Positions 9,418 to 21,400 of a stretch of 64,000 bases of DNA are shown piece after piece. Numbering within the stretch: position 1 is the stretch's first letter; each line of letters starts with the position of its first letter. The position numbers and the translations under genes were made by a program. The stretch spans positions 25,479,974 to 25,543,973 of the forward strand of contig NC_091195.1 in the NCBI RefSeq assembly GCF_040958095.1, read 5' to 3'. This stretch comes from Procambarus clarkii (Eukaryota > Arthropoda > Malacostraca > Decapoda > Cambaridae). Below the pieces are notes generated by a model. That model worked only from the letters and a program-made list of their open reading frames with translations, did no database searches and was not told the origin of the DNA.

Positions 9418-11090
9418 ATGATCTTCCAGCAGGTCTTCCAGGTCTTCCAGGTCTTCCACCAGGTCTTCCAGGTCTTCCAGCAGGTCTTCCGGGTCTTCCA
9501 CCAGGTCTTCCAGGTCTTCCAGCAGGTCTTCCAGGTCTTCCAGCAGGTCTTCCAGCAGGTCTTCCAGGTCTTCCACCAGGTCTTCCAGCAGGTCTTCCAG
9601 GTCTTCCAGCAGGTCTTCCAGGTCTTCCAGCAGGTCTTCCAGGTCTTCCAGGTCTTCCAGCAGGTCTTCCAGGTCTTCCAGCAGGTCTTCCGGGTCTTCC
9701 AGCAGGTCTTCTGGGTCTTCCAGTAGGTCTTCCGGGTCTTCCACCAGGTCTTCCGGGTCTTCCACCAGGTCTTCCGGGTCTTCCACCAGGTCTTCCGGGT
9801 CTTCCAGCAGGTCTTCCGGGTCTTCCAGCAGGTCTTCCAGCAGGTCTTCCGGGTCTTCCAGCAGGTCTTCCGGGTCTTCCAGCAGGTCTTCCGGGTCTTC
9901 CACCAGGTCTTCCGGGTCTTCCACCAGGTCTTCCGGGTCTTCCAGCAGGTCTTCCGGGTCTTCCAGCAGGTCTTCCAGGTCTTCCACCAGGTCTTCCAGG
10001 TCTTCCAGCAGGTCTTCCGGGTCTTCCAGCAGGCCTTCCAGCAGGTCTTCCAGGTCTTCCAGCAGGTCTTCCGGGTCTTCCAGCAGGTCTTGCAGCAGGT
10101 CTTCCAGGTCTTCCAGCAGGTCTTCCAGGTCTTCCACCAGGTCTTCCGGGTCTTCCAGCAGGTCTTCCAGCAGGTCTTCCAGGTCTTCCAGCAGGTCTTC
10201 CGGGTCTTCCAGGTCTTCCAGCAGGTCTTCCAGCAGGTCTTCCGGGTCTTCCAGCAGGTCTTCCGGGTCTTCCAGCAGGTCTTCCGGGTCTTCCAGCAGG
10301 TCTTCCAGGTCTTCCAGGTCTTCCACCAGGTCTTCCAGGTCTTCCAGCAGGTCTTCCGGGTCTTCCACCAGGTCTTCCGGGTCTTCCACCAGGTCTTCCG
10401 GGTCTTCCAGCAGGTCTTCCAGGTCTTCCAGCAGGTCTTCCGGGTCTTCCACCAGGTCTTCCAGGTCTTCCAGGTCTTCCAGCAGGTCTTCCGGGTCTTC
10501 CAGCAGGTCTTCCGGGTCTTCCAGCAGGTCTTCCGGGTCTTCCAGCAGGTCTTCCGGGTCTTCCAGCAGGTCTTCCGGGTCTTCCACCAAGTCTTCCGGG
10601 TCTTCCACCAAGTCTTCCAGGTCTTCCAGCAGGTCTTCCAGGTCTTCCAGGTGTTCCAGGTCTTCCAGCATGTCTTCCAGGTCTTCCACCAGGTCTTCCG
10701 GGTCTTCCAGCAGGTCTTCCGGGTCTTCCACCAGGTCTTCCGGGTCTTCCAGCAGGTCTTCCAGGTCTTCCACCAGGTCTTCCGGGTCTTCCACCAGGTC
10801 TTCCAGGTCTTCCAGCAGGTCTTTCGGGTCTTCCACCAGGTCTTCCGGGTCTTCCAGCAGGTCTTCCAGGTCTTCCAGCAGGTCTTCCGGGTCTTCCACC
10901 AGGTCTTCCAGGTCTTCCACCAGGTCTTCCAGGTCTTCCACCAGGTCTTCCAGGTCTTCCAGCAGGTCTTCCAGGTCTTCCAGCAGGTCTTCCAGGTCTT
11001 CCACCAGGTCTTCCAGGTCTTCCAGCAGGTCTTCCAGGTCTTCCACCAGGTCTTCCGGGTCTTTCAGCAGGTCTTCCGGGTCTTCCACTG
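9418..11090. repeat. 9/12-bp compound minisatellite (GGTCTTCCAGCA)
   Basis: About 1.67 kb built of GGTCTTCCA (9 bp) and GGTCTTCCAGCA or GGTCTTCCACCA (12 bp), usually alternating as a 21-bp pair. All length variants I checked are multiples of three, so the reverse strand stays open for 562 codons with a seven-residue acidic pattern (EDLLEDP). The 5'-most in-frame codon of that frame is GTG, not ATG, and the first ATG lies about 420 bp inside the array. No splice or promoter evidence, so it is not annotated as a gene. Confidence 0.95.
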
Positions 11091-11257
11091 GGGTTCCAGC
11101 CCCACCAGGTCCTGGACAGTCCAGGGTGGTCTAACTAGGACTTCCAGAACTGCCTCTGGAAGTCTGGAACGAGAGGTCCAGTCCAGACCTGAGCGGAATC
11201 TTCTTCCATTTATCAAGTAAAGCCAAATCTCTGTCCCAGCAATTGTAAAGGGCTTCC
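11091..11257. other. Unique spacer
   Basis: Single-copy sequence with a weak duplication of GGTCCAG and TCTGGAA motifs. No feature recognised. Confidence 0.5.
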
Positions 11258-13500
11258 TTGCCCTTTCCAAGCACCCATTGGCTCTATTCCTGCATTCCCA
11301 GCACCCATTGGCTCTATTATTGCCTTTCCCAGCACCCATTGGCTCTATTCCTGCTTTCCCAGCACCCATTGGCTCTATTATTGCCTTTCCCAGCACCCAT
11401 TGGCTCTATTCCTGCTTTCCCAGCACCCATTGGCTCTATTCCTGCTTTCCCAGCACCCATTGGCTCTATTCCTGCTTTCCCAGCACCCATTGGCTCTATT
11501 ATTGCCTTTCCCAGCACCCATTGGCTCTATTCCTGCTTTCCCAGCACCCATTGGCTCTATTATTGCCTTTCCCAGCACCCATTGGCTCTATTATTGTATT
11601 TCCCAGCACCCATTGGCTCTATTATTGTCTTTCCCAGCACCCATTGGCTCTATTCCTGCTTTCCCAGCCCCCATTGGCTCTATTCCTGCTTTCCCAGCAC
11701 CCATTGGCTCTATTATTGTCTTTCTCAGCACCCATTGGCTCTATTCCTGCTTTCCCAGCACCCATTGGCTCTATTATTGTCTTTCTCAGCACCCATTGGC
11801 TCTATTATTGCCTTTCCCAGCACCCATTGGCTCTATTATTGTCTTTCCCAGCACCCATTGGCTCTATTATTGTCTTTCTCAGCACCCATTGGCTCTATTA
11901 TTGTCTTTCTCAGCACCCATTGGCTCTATTATTGTCTTTCCCAGCACCCATTGGCTCTATTCCTGCTTTCCCAGCCCCCATTGGCTCTATTCCTGCTTTC
12001 CCAGCACCCATTGGCTCTATTATTGTCTTTCCCAGCACCCATTGGCTCTATTATTGCCTTTCCCAGCACCCATTGGCTCTATTCCTGCTTTCCCAGCACC
12101 CATTGGCTCTATTATTGTCTTTCCCAGCACCCATTGGCTCTATTATTGTCTTTCTCAGCACCCATTGGCTCTATTATTGTCTTTCTCAGCACCCATTGGC
12201 TCTATTATTGTCTTTCTCAGCACCCATTGGCTCTATTATTGTCTTTCCCAGCACCCATTGGCTCTATTCCTGCTTTCCCAGCCCCCATTGGCTCTATTAT
12301 TGTCTTTCCCAGCACCCATTGGCTCTATTATTGCCTTTCCCAGCCCCCATTGGCTCTATTATTGCCTTTCCCAGCACCCATTGGCTCTATTATTGTCTTT
12401 CCCAGCACCCATTGGCTCTATTATTGCCTTTCCCAGCACCCATTGGCTCTATTATTGTCTTTCCCAGCACCCATTGGCTCTATTATTGTCTTTCTCAGCA
12501 CCCATTGGCTCTATTCCTGCTTTCCCAGCACCCATTGGCTCTATTCCTGCTTTCCCAGCACCCATTGGCTCTATTCCTGCTTTCCCAGCACCCATTGGCT
12601 CTATTATTGTCTTTCCCAGCACCCATTGGCTCTATTCCTGCTTTCCCAGCACCCATTGGCTCTATTATTGTCTTTCTCAGCACCCATTGGCTCTATTATT
12701 GTCTTTCTCAGCACCCATTGGCTCTATTCCTGCTTTCCCAGCACCCATTGGCTCTATTATTGTCTTTCCCAGCACCCATTGGCTCTATTATTGTCTTTCT
12801 CAGCACCCATTGGCTCTATTCCTGCTTTCCCAGCACCCATTGGCTCTATTATTGTCTTTCCCAGCACCCATTGGCTCTATTATTGTCTTTCCCAGCACCC
12901 ATTGGCTCTATTATTGCCTTTCCCAGCACCCATTGGCTCTATTATTGCCTTTCCCAGCACCCATTGGCTCTATTATTGCCTTTCCCAGCACCCATTGGCT
13001 CTATTATTGCCTTTCCCAGCACCCATTGGCTCTATTATTGTCTTTCCCAGCACCCATTGGCTCTATTATTGCCTTTCCCAGCCCCCATTGGCTCTATTAT
13101 TGCCTTTCCCAGCACCCATTGGCTCTATTATTGTCTTTCCCAGCACCCATTGGCTCTATTATTGCCTTTCCCAGCACCCATTGGCTCTATTATTGCCTTT
13201 CCCAGCACCCATTGGCACTATTCCTGCTTTCCCAGCACCCATTGGCTCTATTATTGACTTTCCCAGCACCCATTGGCACTATTCCTGCTTTCCCAGCACC
13301 CATTGGCACTATTCCTGCTTCCCCAGCACCCATTGGCTCTATTCCTGCTTTCCCAGCACCCATTGGCTCTATTCCTGCTTTCCCAGCACCCATTGGCTCT
13401 AATACTGCTTTCCCAGCACCCATTGGCTCTAATACTGCTTTCCCAGCACCCATTGGCTCTAATACTGCTTTCCCAGCACCCATTGGCTCTAATACTGCCT
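11258..13500. repeat. 30/31-bp minisatellite (AGCACCCATTGGCTCTATT)
   Basis: About 73 copies of AGCACCCATTGGCTCTATT followed by either CCTGCTTTCCC (30 bp) or ATTGYCTTTCC/TC (31 bp). Three plus-strand frames of 650-730 codons run through it because the unit lacks stops. Mixed 30 and 31-bp lengths scramble frame, so it is not coding. On the reverse strand every unit presents GAGCCAATGGG, a CCAAT-box match. Confidence 0.97.
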
Positions 13501-13601
13501 ACCTCACACATACAGCCACTAAACATCAGACTGCAGCACCAAGCCATCAGGGCGTGGAACACCATCCTAATGTTAGAGGACCCAATGTTAGACAGGTTAC
13601 T
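13501..13601. other. Unique spacer between arrays
   Basis: About 100 bp of single-copy sequence (CACCAAGCCATCAGGGCGTG region). No match recognised. Confidence 0.5.
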
Positions 13602-15250
13602 CCAAGATGAGACGCCCCACTCCCACAGCTGGTGGCCCAAGATGAGACGCCCCACTCCCACAGCTGGTGGTCCAAGATGAGACGCCCCGCTCCCACAGCT
13701 GGTGGCCCAAGATGAGACGCCCCACTCCCACAGCTGGTGGTCCAAGATGAGACGCCCCGCTCCCACAGCTGGTGGCCCAAGATGAGACGCCCCACTCCCA
13801 CAGCTGGTGGCCCAAGATGAGACGCCCCGCTCCCACAGCTGGTGGCCCAAGATGAGACGCCCCACTCCCATAGCTGGTGGCCCAAGATGAGACGCCCCGC
13901 TCCCACAGCTGGTGGCCCAAGATGAGACGCCCCGCTCCCACAGCTGGTGGCCCAAGATGAGACGCCCCACTCCCATAGCTGGTGGTCCAAGATGAGACGC
14001 CCCACTCCCATAGCTGGTGGCCCAAGATGAGACGCCCCACTCCCACAGCTGGTGGCCCAAGATGAGACGCCCCGCTCCCACAGCTGGTGGCCCAAGATGA
14101 GACGCCCCACTCCCACAGCTGGTGGCCCAAGATGAGACGCCCCGCTCCCACAGCTGGTGGCCCAAGATGAGACGCCCCACTCCCACAGCTGGTGGCCCAA
14201 GATGAGACGCCCCGCTCCCACAGCTGGTGGCCCAAGATGAGACGCCTCACTCCCACAGCTGGTGGTCCAAGATGAGACGCCCCACTCCCACAGCTGGTGG
14301 CCCAAGATGAGACGCCCCACTCCCACAGCTGGTGGCCCAAGATGAGACGCCCCACTCCCACAGTTGGTGGCCCAAGATGAGACGCCCCACTCCCACAGCT
14401 GGTGGCCCAAGATGAGACGCCCCACTCCCACAGCTGGTGGCCCAAGATGAGACGCCCCACTCCCACAGCTGGTGGTCCAAGATGAGACGCCCCACTCCCA
14501 CAGCTGGTGGCCCAAGATGAGACGCCCCGCTCCCACAGCTGGTGGCCCAAGATGAGACGCCCCGCTCCCACAGCTGGTGGCCCAAGATGAGACGCCCCAC
14601 TCCCACAGCTGGCGGCCCAAGATGAGACGCCCCACTCCTACAGCTGGTGGTCCAAGATGAGACGCCCCGCTCCCACAGCTGGTGGTCCAAGATGAGACGC
14701 CCCGCTCCCACAGCTGGTGACCCAAGATGAGAAGCCCCACTCCCACAGCTGGTGGCCCAAGATGAGACGCCCCACTCCCACAGCTGGTGGCCCAAGATGA
14801 GACGCCCCGCTCCCACAGCTGGTGGCCCAAGATGAGACGCCCCACTCCCACAGCTGGTGGCCCAAGATGAGACGCCCCACTCCCACAGCTGGTGACCCAA
14901 GATGAGACGCCCCACTCCCACAGCTGGTGGCCCAAGATGAGACGCCCCACTCCTACAGCTGGTGGCCCAAGATGAGACGCCCCACTCCCACAGCTGGTGG
15001 CCCAAGATGAGACGCCCCACTCCCACAGCTGGTGGCCCAAGATGAGACGCCCCGCTCCCACAGCTGGTGGCCCAAGATGAGACGCCCCACTCCCACAGCT
15101 GGTGGCCCAAGATGAGACGCCCCACTCCCACAGCTGGTGGTCCAAGATGAGACTCCCCACTCCCACAGCTGGTGGCCCAAGATGAGACGCCCCACTCCCA
15201 CAGCTGGTGGCCCAAGATGAGACGCCCCACTCCCACAGCTGGCGGCCCGA
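13602..15250. repeat. 35-bp minisatellite (AAGATGAGACGCCCCACTCC)
   Basis: About 47 copies of a 35-bp unit: AAGATGAGACGCCCCRCTCC then CACAGCTGGTGGYCC. The main variation is CCCAC/CCCGC, a transition at a CpG, and GGCCC/GGTCC. Reverse-strand frames of 310-580 codons (HLGPPAVGVGRLILG-like) are by-products. The reverse complement shares CCACCAGCTG with the unit at 4.8-7.9 kb. Confidence 0.97.
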
Positions 15251-15251
15251 G

Positions 15252-15902
15252 ACGCTATCATAACATCGTGTCAGCAAGGCGGACAGCCCGCCTGCTATCA
15301 TAACATGGTGTCAGCAAGGCGGACAGCCCGCCTGCTATCATAACATGGTGTCAGCAAGGCGGACAGTCCGCCTGCTATCATAACATGGTGTCAGCAAGGT
15401 GGACAGCCCGCCTGCTATCATAACATGGTGTCAGCAAAGTGGACAGCCCGCCTGCTATCATAACATGGTGTCAGCAAGGCGGACAGCCCGCCTGCTATCA
15501 TAACATGGTGTCAGCAAGGCGGACAGCCCGCCTGCTATCATAACATCGTGTCAGCAAGGCGGACAGCCCGCCTGCTATCATAACATGGTGTCAGCAAGGC
15601 GGACAGCCCGCCTGCTATCATAACATGGTGTCAGCAAGGCGGACAGCCCGCCTGCTATCATAACATGGTGTCAGCAAGGCGGACAGCCCGCCTGCTATCA
15701 TAACATGGTGTCAGCAAGGCGGACAGCCCGCCTGCTATCATAACATCGTGTCAGCAAGGCGGACAGCCCGCCTGCTATCATAACATGGTGTCAGCAAGGC
15801 GGACAGCCCGCCTGCTATCATAACATGGTTTCAGCAAGGCGGACAGCCCGCCTGCTATCATAACATGGTGTCAGCAAGGCGGACAGCCCGCCTGCTATCA
15901 TA
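15252..15902. repeat. 40-bp tandem repeat (GCTATCATAACATGGTGTCA)
   Basis: Sixteen nearly identical 40-bp copies: GCTATCATAACATGGTGTCA followed by GCAAGGCGGACAGCCCGCCT. Each unit contains GGCGGACAGCCCGCC, a short stem-forming sequence. It joins the 35-bp array at 15250 without a spacer. Confidence 0.97.
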
Positions 15903-16322
15903 AGATGAGATTTCTGTGTGATGTTCCAGAGGGTGAAGTGTGTGCGTGCGTGTGTGTGCGTGTGTGTGCGTGAGTGCGTGCGTGCGAGCGAGCCTTACCT
16001 TGCGCGGGAGAACACGGAGCCGGATAGCTGAAAATAAAAAAAAACAAAAGAATTACAAATCGTAGCGACGGAAACCTGATTAATTCTGGCGTCAAATACA
16101 ATATAATTTAATTCATCATTATTATATATTAAACTATACATAGTGTATATATAAACACTATATTATGGTCCATATACTTATAGGGGAATACTGGAGCTGA
16201 ACCGCCTATGATCTCCCCCACACACACACGTGTCATCCTGCAAAGTTTAGTGTGGCTAGCCACTAGCGTCTGATTTAGTATAGTTTTGTGGTAAATATTA
16301 CCTCCTTTATACTATATATAAA
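15903..16322. other. Unique spacer with GT/GC-rich tract
   Basis: Holds an imperfect GTGTGTGCGTGCG tract at about 15938-15992, then AT-rich sequence with TATATAA motifs near 16130-16160 and 16312. No coding frame or RNA gene recognised. Confidence 0.6.
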
Positions 16323-17749
16323 CACCTGTGTTGTGTACAGTACACCTGTGTTGTGTACAGTACACCTGTGTTGTGTACAGTACACCTGTGTTGTGTACAG
16401 TACACCTGTGTTGTGTACAGTACACCCGTGTTGTGTACAGTACACCCGTGTTGTGTACAGTACACCCGTGTTGTGTACAGTACACCCGTGTTGTGTACAG
16501 TACACCTGTGTTGTGTACAGTACACCCGTGTTGTGTACAGTACACCTGTGTTGTGTACAGTACACCTGTGTTGTGTACAGTACACCCGTGTTGTGTACAG
16601 TACACCCGTGTTGTGTACAGTACACCCGTGTTGTGTACAGTACACCCGTGTTGTGTACAGTACACCCGTGTTGTGTACAGTACACCCGTGTTGTGTACAG
16701 TACACCCGTGTTGTGTACAGTACACCCGTGTTGTGTACAGTACACCCGTGTTGTGTACAGTACACCTGTGTTGTGTACAGTACACCTGTGTTGTGTACAG
16801 TACACCCGTGTTGTGTACAGTACACCCGTGTTGTGTACAGTACACCTGTGTTGTGTACAGTACACCCGTGTTGTGTACAGTACACCCGTGTTGTGTACAG
16901 TACACCCGTGTTGTGTACAGTACACCTGTGTTGTGTACAGTACACCTGTGTTGTGTACAGTACACCTGTGTTGTGTACAGTACACCTGTGTTGTGTACAG
17001 TACACCCGTGTTGTGTACAGTACACCTGTGTTGTGTACAGTACACCCGTGTTGTGTACAGTACACCTGTGTTGTGTACAGTACACCTGTGTTGTGTACAG
17101 TACACCCGTGTTGTGTACAGTACACCTGTGTTGTGTACAGTACACCCGTGTTGTGTACAGTACACCCGTGTTGTGTACAGTACACCCGTGTTGTGTACAG
17201 TACACCTGTGTTGTGTACAGTACACCCGTGTTGTGTACAGTACACCTGTGTTGTGTACAGTACACCTGTGTTGTGTACAGTACACCTGTGTTGTGTACAG
17301 TACACCCGTGTTGTGTACAGTACACCCGTGTTGTGTACAGTACACCTGTGTTGTGTACAGTACACCTGTGTTGTGTACAGTACACCCGTGTTGTGTACAG
17401 TACACCCGTGTTGTGTACAGTACACCCGTGTTGTGTACAGTACACCCGTGTTGTGTACAGTACACCTGTGTTGTGTACAGTACACCTGTGTTGTGTACAG
17501 TACACCCGTGTTGTGTACAGTACACCTGTGTTGTGTACAGTACACCCGTGTTGTGTACAGTACACCTGTGTTGTGTACAGTACACCTGTGTTGTGTACAG
17601 TACACCTGTGTTGTGTACAGTACACCCGTGTTGTGTACAGTACACCTGTGTTGTGTACAGTACACCCGTGTTGTGTACAGTACACCTGTGTTGTGTACAG
17701 TACACCTGTGTTGTGTACAGTACACCCGTGTTGTGTACAGTACACCTGT
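16323..17749. repeat. 20-bp satellite (CACCYGTGTTGTGTACAGTA)
   Basis: About 71 copies of CACCYGTGTTGTGTACAGTA. Length is perfectly constant and the only variation I find is C or T at position 5, which makes or destroys a CpG. The unit contains GTGTACAGTACAC, a perfect inverted repeat around a central A. Frames on both strands of 466-509 codons are open through it because the unit has no stop in most registers; not coding. Confidence 0.98.
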
Positions 17750-18055
17750 TTAATTGACTGTTCTCTCACACACTCCAAACACAACATTTATATTATATTC
17801 AAAGTTGACACACTCAAGGTCAATAATATTTGTAACACCTCTGAGAAATTCCAGTGAAAATCATTAGTTTTTAAGCCATTTTATTCTTCAAGAATAATAC
17901 CATTACTCTCTTTATAAACCGTTAATTAGATTTTGTGGTATTTTGAAGGTAAGATCCAGAGCGATATTCTCTAATTATTTTTGGATATGTAACTGGAGTC
18001 ATATTTTGTTTGGAGCCGATGTTCGAGATCTTTCTGAAGTATTTGCTCAAGGTTA
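17750..18055. other. AT-rich unique spacer
   Basis: Single-copy AT-rich sequence. Contains no clear gene. The LINE fragment that follows may begin a little before its recognisable coding part. Confidence 0.55.
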
Positions 18056-18400
18056 ACTGAAATTGCTGACCTGGAGAGCGTGCAGAGAGCCTTTACTGCT
18101 AGAATCCACTCAGTAAAACACCTAAACTATTGGGACCGACTTAAGAGCCTAAATCTGTACTCCCTTGAGCGCAGGCGGGAGAGATACATAATAATTTACA
18201 CGTGGAAAATATTAGAGGGGCTGGTCCCAAACCTGCACACAGAAATAACATCACATGAGACCAGGAGGCATGGCAGGATGTGCAGAATACCCCCGTTGAA
18301 GAGCAGAGGTGCAACAGGTACTCTGAGAGAGAACTCTATCAACATCAGAGGCCCGAGACTGTTCAACACGCTTCCACTACACATAACTGGCCGACCCCTC
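18056..18400 (+). mobile_element. LINE relic, C-terminal end of RT protein
   Basis: The frame at 18080-18400 encodes QRAFTARIHSVKHLNYWDRL, SLERRRERYIIIYTWKILEG, LVPNLHTEI, and KSRGATGTLRENSINIRGPR, which lines up with the LINE at 33.36-33.88 kb (QRTYTARIDEIKHLNYWDRL, SLERRRERYQIIYTWKILEG). Everything upstream is missing. After FNTLPLHITGRPLTVFKREL the sequence repeats on itself and becomes the 18.3-22.3 kb array. The same family therefore occurs twice in the window, both times with amplified 3' coding sequence. Confidence 0.85.
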
Positions 18401-21400
18401 ACAGTGTTCAAGAGAGAACTATCAACATCAGAGGCCCGAGACTGTTCAACACGCTTCCACTACACATAAGGGACATAACTGGCCGACCCCTCACAGTGTT
18501 CAAGAGAGAACTATCAACATCAGAGGCCCGAGACTGTTCAACACGCTTCCACTACACATAACTGGCCGACCCCTCACAGTGTTCAAGAGAGAACTATCAA
18601 CATCAGAGGCCCGAGACTGTTCAACACGCTTCCACTACACATAAGGGACATAACTGGCCGACCCCTCACAGTGTTCAAGAGAGAACTATCAACATCAGAG
18701 GCCCGAGACTGTTCAACACGCTTCCACTACACATAACTGGCCGACCCCTCACAGTGTTCAAGAGAGAACTATCAACATCAGAGGCCCGAGACTGTTCAAC
18801 ACGCTTCCACTACACATAAGGGACATAACTGGCCGACCCCTCACAGTGTTCAAGAGAGAACTATCAACATCAGAGGCCCGAGACTGTTCAACACGCTTCC
18901 ACTACACATAACTGGCCGACCCCTCACAGTGTTCAAGAGAGAACTATCAACATCAGAGGCCCGAGACTGTTCAACACGCTTCCACTACACATAAGGGGCA
19001 TAACTGGTCGACCCCTCACAGTGTTCAAGAGAGAACTATCAACATCAGAGGCCCGAGACTGTTCAACACGCTTCCACTACACATAAGGGACATAACTGGC
19101 CGACCCCTCACAGTGTTCAAGAGAGAACTATCAACATCAGAGGCCCGAGACTGTTCAACACGCTTCCGCTACACATAAGGGGCATAACTGGCCGACCCCT
19201 CACAGTGTTCAAGAGAGAACTATCAACATCAGAGGCCCGAGACTGTTCAACACGCTTCCACTACACATAACTGGCCGACCCCTCACAGTGTTCAAGAGAG
19301 AACTATCAACATCAGAGGCCCGAGACTGTTCAACACGCTTCCACTACACATAAGGGACATAACTGGCCGACCCCTCACAGTGTTCAAGAGAGAACTATCA
19401 ACATCAGAGGCCCGAGACTGTTCAACACGCTTCCGCTACACATAAGGGGCATAACTGGCCGACCCCTCACAGTGTTCAAGAGAGAACTATCAACATCAGA
19501 GGCCCGAGACTGTTCAACACGCTTCCACTACACATAACTGGCCGACCCCTCACAGTGTTCAAGAGAGAACTATCAACATCAGAGGCCCGAGACTGTTCAA
19601 CACACTTCCACTACACATAAGGGACATAACTGGCCGACCCCTCACAGTGTTCAAGAGAGAACTATCAACATCAGAGGCCCGAGACTGTTCAACACGCTTC
19701 CACTACACATAACTGGCCGACCCCTCACAGTGTTCAAGAGAGAACTATCAACATCAGAGGCCCGAGACTGTTCAACACGCTTCCACTACACATAACTGGC
19801 CGACCCCTCACAGTGTTCAAGAGAGAACTATCAACATCAGAGGTCCGAGACTGTTCAACACGCTTCCACTACACATAAGGGGCATAACTGGCCGACCCCT
19901 CACAGTGTTCAAGAGAGAACTATCAACATCAGAGGCCCGAGACTGTTCAACACGCTTCCACCACACATAAGGGACATAACTGGCCGACCCCTCACAGTGT
20001 TCAAGAGAGAACTATCAACATCAGAGGTCCGAGACTGTTCAACACGCTTCCACTACACATAAGGGGCATAACTGGCCGACCCCTCACAGTGTTCAAGAGA
20101 GAACTATCAACATCAGAGGCCCGAGACTGTTCAACACGCTTCCACTACACATAAGGGGCATAACTGGCCGACCCCTCACAGTGTTCAAGAGAGAACTATC
20201 AACATCAGAGGCCCGAGACTGTTCAACACGCTTCCACTACACATAAGGGACATAACTGGCCGACCCCTCACAGTGTTCAAGAGAGAACTATCAACATCAG
20301 AGGTCCGAGACTGTTCAACACGCTTCCACTACACATAAGGGGCATAACTGGCCGACCCCTCACAGTGTTCAAGAGAGAACTATCAACATCAGAGGCCCGA
20401 GACTGTTCAACACGCTTCCACTACACATAAGGGGCATAACTGGCCGACCCCTCACAGTGTTCAAGAGAGAACTATCAACATCAGAGGCCCGAGACTGTTC
20501 AACACGCTTCCACTACACATAAGGGACATAACTGGCCGACCCTTCACAGTGTTCAAGAGAGAACTATCAACATCAGAGGCCCGAGACTGTTCAACACGCT
20601 TCCACTACACATAAGGGACATAACTGGCCGACCCCTCACAGTGTTCAAGAGAGAACTATCAACATCAGAGGTCCGAGACTGTTCAACACGCTTCCACTAC
20701 ACATAAGGGACATAACTGGCCGACCCCTCACAGTGTTCAAGAGAGAACTATCAACATCAGAGGCCCGAGACTGTTCAACACGCTTCCACTACACATAAGG
20801 GACATAACTGGCCGACCCTTCACAGTGTTCAAGAGAGAACTATCAACATCAGAGGCCCGAGACTGTTCAACACGCTTCCACTACACATAAGGGACATAAC
20901 TGGCCGACCCCTCACAGTGTTCAAGAGAGAACTATCAACATCAGAGGCCCGAGACTGTTCAACACGCTTCCACTACACATAAGGGACATAACTGGCCGAC
21001 CCCTCACAGTGTTCAAGAGAGAACTATCAACATCAGAGGCCCGAGACTGTTCAACACGCTTCCACTACACATAAGGGACATAACTGGCCGACCCTTCACA
21101 GTGTTCAAGAGAGAACTATCAACATCAGAGGCCCGAGACTGTTCAACACGCTTCCACTACACATAAGGGACATAACTGGCCGACCCCTCACAGTGTTCAA
21201 GAGAGAACTATCAACATCAGAGGCCCGAGACTGTTCAACACGCTTCCACTACACATAAGGGACATAACTGGCCGACCCTCACAGTGTTCAAGAGAGAACT
21301 ATCAACATCAGAGGCCCGAGACTGTTCAACACGCTTCCGCTACACATAACTGGCCGACCCCTCACAGTGTTCAAGAGAGAACTATCAACATCAGAGGCCC

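Noticed and set aside
11258-13610. Frames of 650-736 codons over the 30/31-bp array
   Set aside because: Units of 30 and 31 bp are intermixed, so frame is not preserved between copies, and three frames are equally open.
15252-15902. Sixteen direct repeats considered as a CRISPR array
   Set aside because: The 40-bp units are contiguous with no unique spacers, and the surroundings are eukaryotic LINEs and SINEs.
16275-17857. Long frames on both strands at 16.3-17.9 kb (466-509 codons)
   Set aside because: A 20-bp stop-free unit yields open frames in several registers on both strands. Cysteine/valine word repeats are a by-product.
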